Shown here piece after piece: positions 1 through 11,133 of a stretch of 64,000 nt of DNA; positions within the stretch are counted from its first letter, which is position 1, and every line of letters starts with the position of its first letter. The DNA lies in the NCBI RefSeq assembly GCF_947507565.1, contig NC_089175.1, positions 310,001 to 374,000 on the forward strand, written 5' to 3'. This DNA is from Oscarella lobularis. Taxonomy: Eukaryota > Porifera > Homoscleromorpha > Homosclerophorida > Oscarellidae. The translations under genes were made by a program, and so were the position numbers. The notes below the pieces were generated by a model, which worked only from the letters and a program-made list of their open reading frames with translations, did no database searches and was not told the DNA's origin.

Positions 1-57
1 TATAACTAAGCCTTATCCACTAGTTCATCTACCATTTACACAGAAAAGCGCTTTATT

Positions 58-3000
58 TCAAACTTGAAGCACCTGACATAAACAAATTTTTACTTCAGAT
101 GCAGACGGTCTCTTGGTGTAGTCTGTAATCGTGCATCTTTTTCCTATATCAAGAAGAAGCAATCCGCTTGAATCGTTGGTTTCTCTCTTCTTGGGCCATT
201 TTGCTTTTGGATCAAGCAACTTGGCCACATCAATGCCTTGTTGTTCTATGTACTCGACGTAGCTTTTCTAAACAACCATATTATATACTGACAAAGTAGA
301 ATTCAACAATTTTGCACTGACCAGGCCCTGCTTCTTCTTTGATGAATAGGGAGGCAGCCCAGTACCTAATTCGAATAAAATCACTCCGAGGGCGTAAACA
401 TCGAGTTTTGGAGTGACGACTTTTTCAAATGCCTCTGGAGACATGTAGGGCCGCGTGCCAGCCGTGGGACCGGGATTTGTATCTTCTGGATTAGCACTGC
501 CTACCACTGCCAATCCAAAATCACTCAGCTTTGCTCTGAAGTCGGTAGTTAGCAGCACATTGCTTGATTTGACATCTCGATGAATGACAGGCAGACGATG
601 ACCAGAATGCAAGAAGCAAAGAGCTTGAGCAATATCAAGAGCGATGGAAAGACGGATTTTCCACGGCAATGGACGAGAATTATCCTATTCAAATAAAATG
701 ATAGTACGGTTACAATAGTAGCTACATACATACTCGACAATCTAAACGATGTGACAGAGCGCCATTGACCATATACTCGTAAATTAGAGCCAATTCAGGC
801 CCGTCGCATGAAAATCCAAGAAGAGAAACAACATTCGGATGAATGTATCTAAAATTGTGCATTAGAAATAAATCTTGACCAACAACTAACAACTGTCTTC
901 AGTTACCTGCTAAGTATGTTCAGCTCTATCCCAAATTGCTTTTTGCTCAATTCAAGCTGAGACAGATTCAGACTAGATGGCTACAAAAAATATGAAGTGA
1001 AATAAAAAACGGCCAATTACAATACTTACATTTTTAAAGCGTTTGATGGCTACTTCGTGTTTCTCGCCAGTCTCCGAATGAAGAACTCCGTAGTAAACGA
1101 CTCCAAACGAACCCGACCCCAGCCGTTTGCCACCATGCTTCAGAGGACGCTCGTTGAAGTAATCCGTGGCGCGCTCAATATGATAGTACTTGGCCTCGTA
1201 TGTGGGACGCACGACCGGATCACCCTCTCGATCACCACCTTCTAATGGCATTTTCTGCGGCGAGCTTTTTGCAGGAATCCCATCAGCTATCGCCGGACGA
1301 GGTTTACTTGAGTCACGAGTCAAAAGACCGGACTCTTCAGGCTGCTCAAGAGGTAACTGTTGTCGTCGCAAAGTTGACTGTTGCGTGGAGTTGCCAAAGT
1401 ACCCATTACCGGCCAACCTATCATCACTGTGATTCTGCGTATCTTGTACGATGACCGAGCGAGATCCGATGACGGCACCAGGATTCACGTCCTCTTGAAG
1501 ATTCTTTGATGCAGAAATAGGCGGCGTGACTGGTGGCCGGACTTCAACGCTTTGCTCAAGTGATCTAGCGGTAACTTCATTTTCATTTGACATGATCTCT
1601 GCCAAAACAACCTGGCCAGTAGCCCTCAGCGCTTCCAGCAACACCCGGTCACACGTCTCACTTTTCTCCGCTATCATTTCTAGAAGACGTCTTGAGCTGA
1701 GTGGTCGATCGCCTGCTGTGACATCTCGATACTGCTTTCCGGTGACGAGGTTTTGACGTATAAGATGCCGCCATATCTTCTCAGCATTTATTCCATCGCA
1801 CAACCTAGCAAAGTGCTTTTCAACGAGAGTCTCTTGTGGACCGTAGCTGTTGAACCAAAGATAGATCGAGGTCGCCGGATGAAATTCTTCACCGTCGTCA
1901 GAGAACACCTTTGCGGAGGGAAACCCTTGATCTAGAAGATCAATAAATTCGAGCGTTGAGTCGTGCGTTTTCATAAAGGCGCCGAATTGTAAGTCGCTCT
2001 TTAGACGATGTTTGCGTAGGATGGTATTGCCGTCATTCACAAGTAAGTCCTTGACTCTGTGACAAACTCGAGCGGTGTCTGTCGACACAAACGACTCGTC
2101 CTTTGACTGCACAAGCATTGACATGAAGACGACGCCACTTCGAAGTCTCAGTTCAAGAACGTGAGATTCCATGCGAATTCTCGCGGCGTGGTGATAGCAA
2201 CGAGGCGCTTGAGGATAGTGCTTTATAAGCAAGGCAACGAGAAGATAGAATTGAGACTCAGAGATACAGGGACTGTTCTTTGAGCGAATGATGAGAGGCT
2301 CTGTCTTCAGATATCCATCTGGCTCCTCCTCCAACAGATGTTTGTAAATCAAACTGTGAGGGACTACAAGTCCCTTCGGTCCACTGGATGGGGACTCCTG
2401 GGGCGTTCTTGACCCCGATGATTCTAGCGCTTCTGGAAGGATAAAAATGCCGTAGTAGTAGAACACAGAGAGCCACCGTTGCAGTTCTTTGCTCTCCTGC
2501 AAAACGCTTTGAGCCACGTGATGTGGGAAAAGGCCGCGCTTTTCAAATGCCTCCTCAGCTGCACGTGAAGAGTGTAGAACTTCGGTTAGAACATCTCCCA
2601 TACTGCTAGCATTGATGAGATGATAGGCTGACGTCGTTTCACTTTGATTTGTGTAATTGAATGACGGAGAAATGAAGCCTCGTTTTTCTAGATGCTCTAT
2701 TGCTTCTTCAGAGTGCCCAGACCAATCAAGTAGGTCAGCATGAGCAATAAACGAAGAGCCATTAGCAGATAAGTTCACTATGCGTTGCAATAATTTAGAT
2801 GACGCACTTGAGTGATTTTCTGGCTCATCCCACTTCAACAACGCCTTCTCAAATTGGGGATCTTCAAAGAGTTTCAGTTGAATGCTATCCTGTATGAAAA
2901 TCTGCACGTTGGGCAGCGCTTCCGTTACTCTCCGCCTAAAGATTGACGTCATATTGGATTCAGAGTCAGAGTCACATAGCCCTATCACTATGACTGGTCG

Positions 3001-3524
3001 ACGGTCCTGATCATTGCGATCATCAGCTCTTAGTGATGCTAAGACGTTGTAGAAATCTTTCTCACTCTCCAACTGGTCTTCTGTGCCCTTTTCCCCAAGC
3101 AAACTTGACGGCAGAATTGATGAAATCCAGACAGGAATAATAAACGGCATGTCCATTGCGTCCACTCGTAGCCTTGCGAGAGCGGATTCGATTAGAGGCC
3201 ATGGCCCTGCGGAACTCCAAATTTGCTTCGTGCCTCGAATTGTGCCAAGAAATTTTTCACAATAGCCGTTTGGTAGTAGGCCTTCGTGCAATTCTGCTTG
3301 AGGACGATTGCCAGGTATCGCTTCCCTGAACTTAGCATACGCTGTCTTCTCAAAGGCAATAGCATTGAAGCAAGCATGTCTCACTGCTTCGCCGCCTTTG
3401 GGAGGAGAGAATGCCACGTCTCGCTTGGTTGCTAAAGGCAAAAAAATAGCAGGGGTAACGAAGTCAAAAAAGGCCCCTACTCGCCTTTTCTCGAAACTTT
3501 GCTGAAGAAGCTTGAGTCTGGCAT
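58..3524 (-). CDS. Roc/COR-like, CARD and IRAK-type kinase protein, copy A
   Basis: Probable innate-immune adaptor kinase of about 1067 residues. Exons as read: 3485-3524, 1030-3431, 907-980, 734-848, 322-684, 58-267; every junction keeps frame. The first intron uses a GC donor (AAAG|GCGAGT), and its phase 1 matches copy B, which supports the ATG at 3522-3524. The N-terminal third has a strand resembling a Roc GTPase (PVIVIGL) but no P-loop. A COR-like winged-helix region follows ([15 protein letters not shown]), then a six-helix CARD, a low-complexity linker, and a kinase with glycine loop [16 protein letters not shown] lysine, HRDVKSSN and DFGLAV. The HRD loop and the [11 protein letters not shown] activation segment are of IRAK/Pelle type. 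IRAKs carry a death domain, so CARD plus a COR-like region is a different N terminus. The kinase looks intact. The substrate is unknown. Confidence 0.85.
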
Positions 3525-3968
3525 TTCTGAACTATCCGATGTGATTAGTTTCTCGTCGACATTGTCATTTAGACATTCTTCGGCAGCGGACTCGGACTCG
3601 CGAGATCGGAGCCTCACAGAACAAGACGCCGGCGGCATCGCGTGCAGAGATGCGATGCCTAGACGCAGCCCCCGAACCCGAACCCGAACAACACAGGGAC
3701 TCGTGGTCGAGACCCCGGCGAGCAGTCCCCGCTAACGCGCGCGCTGAGTTCACGCAACTTCCGCCCACAAAAAGTTTATTATAAGTTGCCAATATAATAA
3801 AATGAAAAAACATAAACGTCGTGGAGTTTATATAATCTCACAAATCTAAGGTTAGCAACCTACGTCAAATTTAAGTGCTGGATACTAGAGAGGCAAAAAA
3901 ATGTATACATCTATGACAAATGCGGTACAGTACTTTTTTTTGGGGAGGGGATGTTTGGGTAACTAGCT
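3525..3968. other. Intergenic gap between the two CARD-kinase copies
   Basis: About 440 bp separate the start of copy A from the stop of copy B. It must hold the 3' end of copy B and the promoter of copy A. I see a short repeated gaacccgaac motif near 3675 but no TATA box, RNA gene or further exon that I can support. Confidence 0.5.
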
Positions 3969-6900
3969 TTATTTGGAGATGTCAGCTAGTTGTTGCAGAA
4001 CGTCTCGTATAGATGCTCTTTTAGTGTAGTCTTTTAGAGTACATTTCTTTGCGACTTCTAGGAGAGTCAGTCCACAACTCCCCCCTTTTCCGAGTCCTTT
4101 GCCCTTAGGCCATTTCGCTTTTGGATCCAACATTTTCGTTAGATCTATTCCTTGACCTTCAATGTCATCAACGTAACTTTTCAAGTCCTGTTTCTTCTTG
4201 CTTGAGTAGGGCGGTAAACCTGTTCCCAATTCATACATAATTACGCCAAAACCGTACACGTCTAGTTTTGGCGTCACAATTTTTTGAAACGCCTCAGGAG
4301 GCATGTAGGGACGCGTACCGACAGCCGTACTTGTAACACTCTCTTCAGCCTCCGCACCAATCACGGCCAATCCAAAATCGGAGAGCTTAGCAGTAAAATT
4401 TGACGTCAGAAGAACGTTGCTTGATTTCACGTCTCTATGAATAACCGGAAGCCGATATTCCGTATGAAGAAAATCCAGACCACAGGCTATATCATAAGAG
4501 ATGGTGAGACGCGTTTGCCATTGCAATGGCGGCGTACTGTTTCTGCAGTCGAGACGGTGCGATAGAGCTCCGTTTGCCATGTACTCGAATATAAGACACA
4601 ATTCGGGCCCATCAGTCGAGAATCCCACCAAGGCAATGATATTTTTGTGCACGTAACGAGTCAGCATATGTATCTCAATTCCAAACTGCTTTCGATTTAG
4701 TTCCACTTGAGCCGGATTGAGACTGTGAGAGTTTTTCAATCGCTTGATGGCTACCTCGTATTTCTGACCGTTTTCGGAATGAAGAACGCCGTGATAAACA
4801 GTTCCAAATGAGCCAGACCCTAGCCGTTTCCCCCCTTCTCTAAAAGGTCGCTCATTAAAGTAATCGGACGCTCTCTCGACGTGCCAATATTTAGCTTCAA
4901 ACAGGGATTGCACTGGAGGTTCTCCTCTTCCGCGTTCGTTCTGTGACCGTGTAAACAGATCAGCGGCTGCTGCTGGTGGTGTAAAGGGGAGCGCGGAAGG
5001 CGCCTGAGTCGGCACTGCAGTACGACTAATATTGAGACGGCTAGTAGCCTCTTCAGTTGATATTTCTCCTGTCATCCTTGCGATTCTCTTTGCGTTTTCT
5101 GTATGAGAAGTCGAAGGAACGCTGACGTTCACAGGATCCTCATTATCTTGTACTGGTTGGGCAACGACTGTCTTTTTATGATGCTGATCTTCTTCACTTA
5201 AATCTACTTGAGCGTTTTCAGTTGCCTCCGCTCTACGTTCCTGCTTTTTCATTAATTCTGCCAATGAATAGAGTTTCAAATGACCAAGTGCGTCGTATAG
5301 CAAACTGTCACACTCCAGTTTTCTTTTACTCAACATAAGTAGCAATCTTGAGGATTGTAAAACACTGTCGTCCTTTTTGACTTCTATGTATTGTTCACCC
5401 GATATTTTTTCTTTGTCAATTAGGTAGCGCACAACATCCTCCGCTGGCATTTCTTCTGATAGCTTAGCAAAGTTCTTTTCCAACATCGTTCCCTCAGGAC
5501 CGTATCTATTATACCAAAGATACATTGATCTATGAGGCACGAAGTCTTCTCCTTCTTCAGAATAAATAGACTCCCTACTGGGAAAAGCTTGACTTTCGAG
5601 ATCAACAAAGTCTTGTTGGTGATCATGAGTCTTCATTACAGCTCCGAACTGCAGTTGTTTTGCTAAATAACTTTTATTTAATTTTTTTGCATCGTCCATT
5701 AGAATTGCTTTGACGTTAGAACACACTTTAGCAGTGCCTGTCACTTGAAAAGATTCATCAGATGTCTGAACTAACATATAAGCAAGTATGACGTCATCTT
5801 GTAACTTCAACTCCAAAATGTGGCCTCTCTCCACTCTCAGTCTCGCTGCACGGTAATAGCATCGCGGTGCATTTGGATAATGTTTTATGAAAATTGCGAC
5901 AAGGAAGTAGAAAAGGCTCTCTGATATGCGAAGGCCGCCTTTATGACGAATAGCAAACGCTTCTGTTCGCAAATACGACGACTGCAGTTCCGACGGCAGT
6001 TTTTTTCTTGACAATAAATGAGGAATTATATATGCCATATCGGCCGGTTCTGGAAGAGAAATTGGGAGACGAAAATTGTCTCTCGGGCTTACACCGGCGG
6101 GAGCCAAATCGTGTCCACACTTAATCTCTGCGGGTAAAATAAAAATTCCGTAGTGACGAAATACAGATAGAAAAGAGTCTACATCATCACCAAAGCTCTT
6201 GAGTACGTCTATAACAACGTCACCGGGAACAAGTCCGTGCTGCTCAAACGCTTTCTTAGCTACTTCAGAGTAGTCTTCTATTTCCATTAATACCTCCTCA
6301 ATAAATTTTCCGTCTATTAGACATAAACCCTTAGGATCCTCCGTTGAAGGCATACCATGCGTCATACTACACTGAGGTGCTGTTACAAAATGTCTTCTCG
6401 CTAGGTAAGCAATAGATCCTCCTTCTATAGCGTCTGGCTTTTCAACAAGGTCTGAACCTCTCACAAAACGAACGCCATTACAGCAAAAACGTAACACCTT
6501 TTTTTCAAGTTCTAGCGTTGCTTGCTGAATGACTTTTGGAGTAGACTGACTTCCCCAGCCTAAAAGTTCTGTAATTTTTTCATCTGTTTCTAAAATTGCT
6601 TTTACGTGACCGGTTTGAACAAAATTGGTTGACAGACGTGATTGCGGCCAGTTTTTTGAAAAGGCTTCTTTTACTTTCCTTTTAAATTTAGAATGCCTAA
6701 CAAAACCAGCGTCGTGTATGCCGAGTACAATCACTGGCGGAAAATCTCGGTTTTGATCATAGCCAGCAATCACTCGGATAGGCGTCAATACGTCATACAA
6801 ACTGAAGCTCTTCTGCACGTCAGAAAGGGGAGATTCTACAACAGAGTTTGCGCAGAGAGGGATCACCAATGGCGCATCACATGCAACGTTCACAAGTTTG

Positions 6901-7320
6901 TTGGCAACACAGTGCGTAAATGGCAATCTTCCTGCAGCATGCCATACTATTGTATGACCACCACGGCTGTGATACCTGGTGCCAAATAGTTTTTCAACGA
7001 AGTCGCTTGGAAGCCATTGACAATCAACTGTTTCACTCAGGATTGATCTCAGAAATTCTTCATATGCAGCGTTATCAATTGCAACGGCACTAATGCACGT
7101 GCATCCATTGGCTTCATCTAATACTTCAGCATCTAAAGCTATAAAAGGCAATACTTACGTCAGTACCAGGCTACATCACTTCACTTAATTAAATTTGACA
7201 TCGACACGGCAAAACAAACCTCATAAAGTTTAGTTTACCTGACGTTTTTTGCTGACTTATGTCAAATTCCTTTTTTCCGTCAACTGGAAGTGACAAGGAC
7301 AAGGAATCGCTTTCAATCAT
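3969..7320 (-). CDS. Roc/COR-like, CARD and IRAK-type kinase protein, copy B
   Basis: Tandem paralogue of copy A, about 1083 residues, in two exons (7239-7320 and 3969-7138). The small first exon begins with ATG at 7318-7320, ends with CAG|GTAAAC in phase 1, and joins TTTTATAG|CTTTAG in frame. Rough map: degenerate Roc-like 60-260, COR-like 315-520, CARD 576-660, serine/threonine-rich linker 661-785, kinase 790-1083. Kinase motifs are complete: [48 protein letters not shown]. The CARD helices and the phrase YIIPHLLS in the COR-like part are shared with copy A, and the latter also with the relic near 9.2 kb. Copy B lacks all four introns that split the kinase domain of copy A while keeping the 5' intron, which suggests intron loss from the 3' side. 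Likely in TLR/IL-1-type or CARD signalling (inference). Confidence 0.87.
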
Positions 7321-7578
7321 CAAAATAATCACTTATTTCTGGTTTTCCACAACCAAAACAGTTTCAATTTCGAAAGAAGACGTTTGATCTCTCCAAGTTG
7401 CCGCGCCCTAGACAAATCAGATTCAGGGAATTAATGGTGCTCGGTGACGCACCTCACATTCTGAGGGAGAGGGAAGGGGATATTAACAGGGGACTGATAG
7501 GTGAGGATAACTTGCTCTACTTTATTTAGAATTATTTCGGGCGTGGGTGGTGAATTTCATCACACCGAACTGACTCGT

Positions 7579-7618
7579 CATCATGGTACCTGGTGACACC
7601 AGGTACTGTACCATGATG
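7579..7618. repeat. 40-bp palindrome with nested inverted repeats
   Basis: The outer arms CATCATGGTAC and GTACCATGATG enclose an inner perfect inverted repeat TACCTGGTG/CACCAGGTA with one central base. It could extrude as a cruciform or mark the middle of a small foldback element. No coding content. Confidence 0.8.
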
Positions 7619-7985
7619 ATGTACCGTGATACTTAGTCTAGCCCGTGGCCTAGCCTGTTGCCCAGACTCTCTCGCGGGCCCGGACTTGCATCGGGCCCGC
7701 TATATAGCGGCTAAACCGTTTCTTAGACACGAATTCGAGAACAGTTTAGAACTCTAAAAGCTTTGAATTGAAGAGGGTGACTACTAATACTACGGTTGTT
7801 GCTGCTCTACACGGACGGTACTAGTAGACTCGTTACCTACTGTTTTCGCAGCAAGTGAGGGAGAATAGCTGGGGACTCCGAATGTGGCCAAATGTGCGTG
7901 ATTATCACGTGATCCGATTTAATGGGGAGTCAGAGATTAAATAGGAGTTTAGCAACCGGCGCATGCGCAACGATATTTCCCCGAA

Positions 7986-8026
7986 CACCAGGGCGCGCGC
8001 GGGCTTCGCCCGCGCGCGCCCTGGTG
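7986..8026. repeat. Perfect 19-bp stem hairpin, TTC loop
   Basis: CACCAGGGCGCGCGCGGGC is followed by TTC and then its exact reverse complement. The stem is almost pure G+C. It directly abuts the first copy of the 210-bp repeat, which starts at 8024. Confidence 0.9.
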
Positions 8027-8234
8027 GGAGGGGCTCTCAAACGTGATCGGGCAAAATCTCAAAGTGTTTGTCTGTCTGTCGGTATACCCTGACGTCACAA
8101 TCGCACTTAGGCGAATCAGACACACAGGTGCCTTTATGACATCACAGTCATTGTGATGTCATACTCTCCCGTATTTAGAACAAAATGTAGATAAAAGGTG
8201 ACGTCACAGTAGTTAGGAACCCCGGATTGTGTTT
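8024..8234. repeat. 210-bp repeat, copy 1, with two CRE motifs
   Basis: It begins GTGGGAGGGGCTCTCAAACG and ends near CCCCGGATTGTGTTT. The same order of blocks recurs at 8674-8880 in direct orientation, with scattered differences and small indels. It holds two perfect cAMP-response-type palindromes, TGACGTCA, at 8090-8097 and 8199-8206. I see no ends typical of a known family. Confidence 0.85.
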
Positions 8235-8345
8235 AAAACTTTTCAGGAAGGAAGTAGGCATATTATCAAGGATAAATACATAACGGGCACATAGCAATGA
8301 GCTTTATCAGTAACGTTCATAAAGGGAACACAGTTAAGGAGCACG

Positions 8346-8391
8346 TTGGGTTTGTCGTGCTGCGAGCTTCGCTCGCAGCACGCAAACCCAA
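8346..8391. repeat. Second hairpin with TTC loop
   Basis: Arms TTGGGTTTG plus GTGCTGCGAGC pair with GCTCGCAGCAC plus CAAACCCAA around a TTC loop. The only break is a 2-base/1-base internal bulge. The loop and design resemble the hairpin at 7986, so both may come from the same kind of element. Confidence 0.85.
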
Positions 8392-8433
8392 CTGCGAGCT
8401 GATAATGGACCTCGCGACACGATCACCCAAAGT

Positions 8434-8458
8434 GGCAGAGGTTAGGTTAGGGTTAGGA
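8434..8458. repeat. Short telomere-like TTAGG run
   Basis: GGTTAGGTTAGGGTTAGGAGG contains one exact TTAGGG and two near units. TTAGGG is the usual animal telomere unit. This is far too short to be a real interstitial telomere and may be chance. Confidence 0.4.
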
Positions 8459-8673
8459 GGGGCATAGCTCTGTGTCGCCCTTACATAAGAAGTGAAATTG
8501 TCGGCTTTTGCAGAAAATAAAGCATGCCAACTCACGTTGGTTTGGCAGTGCGATGCAAAGTATGTAAATAGGCTTTACTAAAATTAGAGTAATAAGAATG
8601 TTTTGAGGGTGTTCGGGGATCCCATGATGGCTCACCAAAGGCCATCATTATCTAGTCCTACATGTACAGTACA

Positions 8674-8880
8674 GTGGGAGGGGCTCTCAAACGTGATCGC
8701 TGAAAAAAATCAAAATGTTTGTCTGTCGGTATACACTGACGTCACAACCGCACTTAATTAAACCAATCACACACACACCGGTGCCTCTATGACACATTCC
8801 ATACTCTCGCCGCGGCGTATTTTGAACAAAATGCTACAAAAAGGTGACGTCACAGTAGATAGTACCCCGGATTGTGTTTT
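8674..8880. repeat. 210-bp repeat, copy 2, with two CRE motifs
   Basis: Direct copy of the repeat at 8024-8234, sharing the start GTGGGAGGGGCTCTCAAACG, the GTCTGTCGGTATAC block, GGTGACGTCACAGTAG and the CCCCGGATTGTGTT end. Its TGACGTCA palindromes lie at 8737-8744 and 8845-8852. Similarity seems to trail on to about 8910 (AGGCATAT followed by GTGAAC). Confidence 0.85.
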
Positions 8881-9019
8881 CAGCAACGAGTACAGGCATA
8901 TCGTGAACAGATTATCGTGAACGGGATCGTGAACACCCCATGCAGTCATTCATTGGCAGCGCGTCGTTATTGTGACTCAGGCTTAAGATTCTTGCTGCTC
9001 CGAAACTAGATGTTCTTGG

Positions 9020-9237
9020 ATGTCCATCATCTCGAGAAGACAGTCTTTTTCGATTTTGGTGTAATATTTTTCCAAAACTCAAAGCACATTGCGCCAAACT
9101 TGCGTGTGGAAAGAAGCCCACTGAATTGAGAGGTAGAATATGCAGAAGCCCCTGTTTTGTATCCGTTGACTCTGTTTGACATGGCATATGTAATTCCTCA
9201 TTTATTGTCCACAGAAGACCTTCTACGTCATGGGCGT
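9020..9237 (+). pseudogene. Relic of the CARD-kinase gene family (COR-like part)
   Basis: In the plus frame that reads [11 protein letters not shown] at about 9179-9211, the sequence matches ADMAYIIPHLLS of copy B. Upstream in the same frame, FFDFGVIFFQ lines up with VFRHYGIFILP and HIAPNLR with HDLAP. A stop (TGA after SPLN) interrupts the frame, so this is a decayed third copy or an exon fragment. It lies opposite in strand to the two intact genes, immediately before the nucleoside diphosphate kinase start. It could instead be a degenerate exon of an unseen paralogue. Confidence 0.6.
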
Positions 9238-9255
9238 GCGCACACGTTTGTTACA

Positions 9256-9931
9256 ATGTCGGGAGAACGCACGTTTCTTATGCTCAAGCCAGATGCCGTC
9301 CAAAGGGGACTAATCGGCGAGATCATCAAACGGTTTGAGCAAAAGGGATTTAAACTCGTGGCAATGAAGATGACTAAAGTGGGGCTCCTTTACTTGTTCT
9401 CTACTCGCGTTCATCAATTTCTCCGTCCTCAAGGAAACGGAAGATCACCTCAAACAGCATTACATCGACCTAGCAGGCAAGGGATTCTACGCCGGCCTCG
9501 TGAAATACATGTCTTCGCATCCAGTCGTAGCAATGGTAGACTAAATAGCCAGAAGCGGCGCTCTTCCTTCACTTTTTCATCTAAAGGTCTGGCAAGGCAA
9601 AGGAGTCGTGAAAACAGCTCGCAAAATGATGGGGGAGACCAATCCAGTAAGTCTCCTAAATACAATTTATATGGAATTAATTAAAATATTTTAATTAGGC
9701 TGACTCTAACCCTGGAACAATTAGAGGCGATTTCTGCGTGGAAGTTGGCAGGTACATAATCTAATTAATCTAATTAATATTAGCACTTTTGGTTTTCTCT
9801 AATAACAAAATAGAAACATCATACACGGAAGTGATTCTGTTGAAAGTGCCAACACAGAAATTAAACTTTGGTTCAAAGAAAGCGAGATCTGCGACTGGAC
9901 TCCATCTAGCGAACCATACGTCTACGAATGA
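9256..9931 (+). CDS. NME2: Nucleoside diphosphate kinase (NME1/2 type)
   Basis: Transfers the gamma-phosphate from ATP to other nucleoside diphosphates through a phosphohistidine. Exons as read: 9256-9378, 9434-9535, 9587-9646, 9699-9751, 9814-9931; these give 151 residues, the normal group I length. The start [19 protein letters not shown] is classical. Later exons give [49 protein letters not shown] with the active-site histidine in NIIHGSD, and the [11 protein letters not shown] tail. The first donor (AAA|GTGGGG) is weak but the join is required by the family. The frame is also open for 33 codons upstream through the kinase relic, but the family start at 9256 is far more likely. Confidence 0.95.
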
Positions 9932-10040
9932 AGAGATGGGAAGGGTGAAAAGCAAGTCTTGTCCACCGAACAATCAATTGATGTTGCAGTCAAAATAAAA
10001 TGAGCTCATTTGGCCAAAAAATCATGTTCTCGCGTAAAAA

Positions 10041-11133
10041 TTAATCAGGTGGAGCCACGTGACCCGCTAGGTAAATATTATCGTATAAATGTCCAAAATA
10101 GTCGTCGTCCTTTTGGGGCGTCGCACGTCTCAAATTTCGTATAAATTCGCGTTTTGACATCTTGTTTTTCACGTGCGGACTGGTGAGGTCGACGCTGAGA
10201 AGAATAAGGGAATAGCAGAGTATGTACACGGTTTCCTCGCGGAGAGGACATCCGGGATTGCATATGCAGAATTGCTTAGAAAACTTCTCCAACATGAATT
10301 CGAGATACTTGCCCCGTTCCTTTGGCGGCGGAATATGACAGAAAAAGGATCTAAAGAAATTGAAAATAAAATATATAAGTTCTTATTTATTTTGCGTTTC
10401 TTGCCTGAGGGCATCTGGTAGAAATTGATTAGCATAGTTATCAAGTAAGACCATTTTCTCCAATACATCACATCTATGGAAACAAATAATTAATTAATTA
10501 AGGGTATTTTATTTTCTTGCCTGGTGGTGAGGTAGCTGTCGAGTTTTCGTCGTTTTAGCGTGCGCGTTGAATGCAGAAAGGCTGCAATTGCCTCTGACGT
10601 ATCATCGATCACACCCAAGCTAATCAAGTAGGAGATACCCTAAGATTCATAGATACATAAATACATAGACATGATACTGTTTTTTAGTGTGACCTCTTTG
10701 GGATTGACGTTGAACATGACCGTGCCTTCATCAAGAATTAGATACAACTCCTTGAAGGAGCCAAATCTTTCCTATATAATAAGATGACGTCACAAAATCA
10801 ACAACCAAAAAATTTCTTATTTACATATGCTCTCCGACGATAGGCCGACACGCAACCCCACGTGCTCATACAAAGACTAAATATAGATAGCACAATTAAT
10901 GAATTAAATTTGCTTTAGTTTTTTCTCTCGCACTCTCTCCACAAGCGATTGTCGCTTGCAAGTCCCTGCCAACTGTCGTTTACGCCCGCCGCCATGCACA
11001 ATTCGGTCGCATTTAAATTGGACATGATGTGAATGGCGAGTTCGGGCGGCAGACTGCTGCTGATGTCCGGAAAGGGCGACAATTCGACCGGATCCGAGCT
11101 CTTTCGTCTTCGGCTTCCGTAGACCTGGCCCAT
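10041..11133 (-). CDS. FBXO8: F-box and Sec7-like protein FBXO8
   Basis: F-box protein with a Sec7-related C terminus; in mammals it is tied to SCF ubiquitin ligase action on ARF6. Exons as read: 10934-11133, 10825-10876, 10694-10771, 10521-10639, 10405-10473, 10041-10350; product about 275 residues. I chose the ATG giving MGQVYGSRRR because vertebrate FBXO8 also starts MGQ; the frame upstream lacks another ATG. The F-box is LPPELAIHIMSNLNATELCMA, followed by LCMSTWGCVSAY. The Sec7-like end (YSLILLSVDLTSPHVKNKMS) is nearly identical to vertebrates. Introns 4 and 5 both use the non-canonical donor AG|GCAAGA. Confidence 0.95.

Larger units (their letters stand above)
7321..9060. other. Gene-poor repeat island
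   Basis: About 1.7 kb without a convincing gene. It contains a 40-bp palindrome (7579-7618), a perfect hairpin (7986-8026), two direct copies of a 210-bp repeat (8024-8234, 8674-8880), a long hairpin (8346-8391), a 12-bp inverted repeat (about 8132-8162) and a short TTAGG-like stretch. It looks like an accumulation of small non-autonomous elements. No transposase or reverse transcriptase is visible. Confidence 0.6.

Noticed and set aside
8434-8458. Interstitial telomere
   Set aside because: Only one exact TTAGGG; too short to separate from chance.
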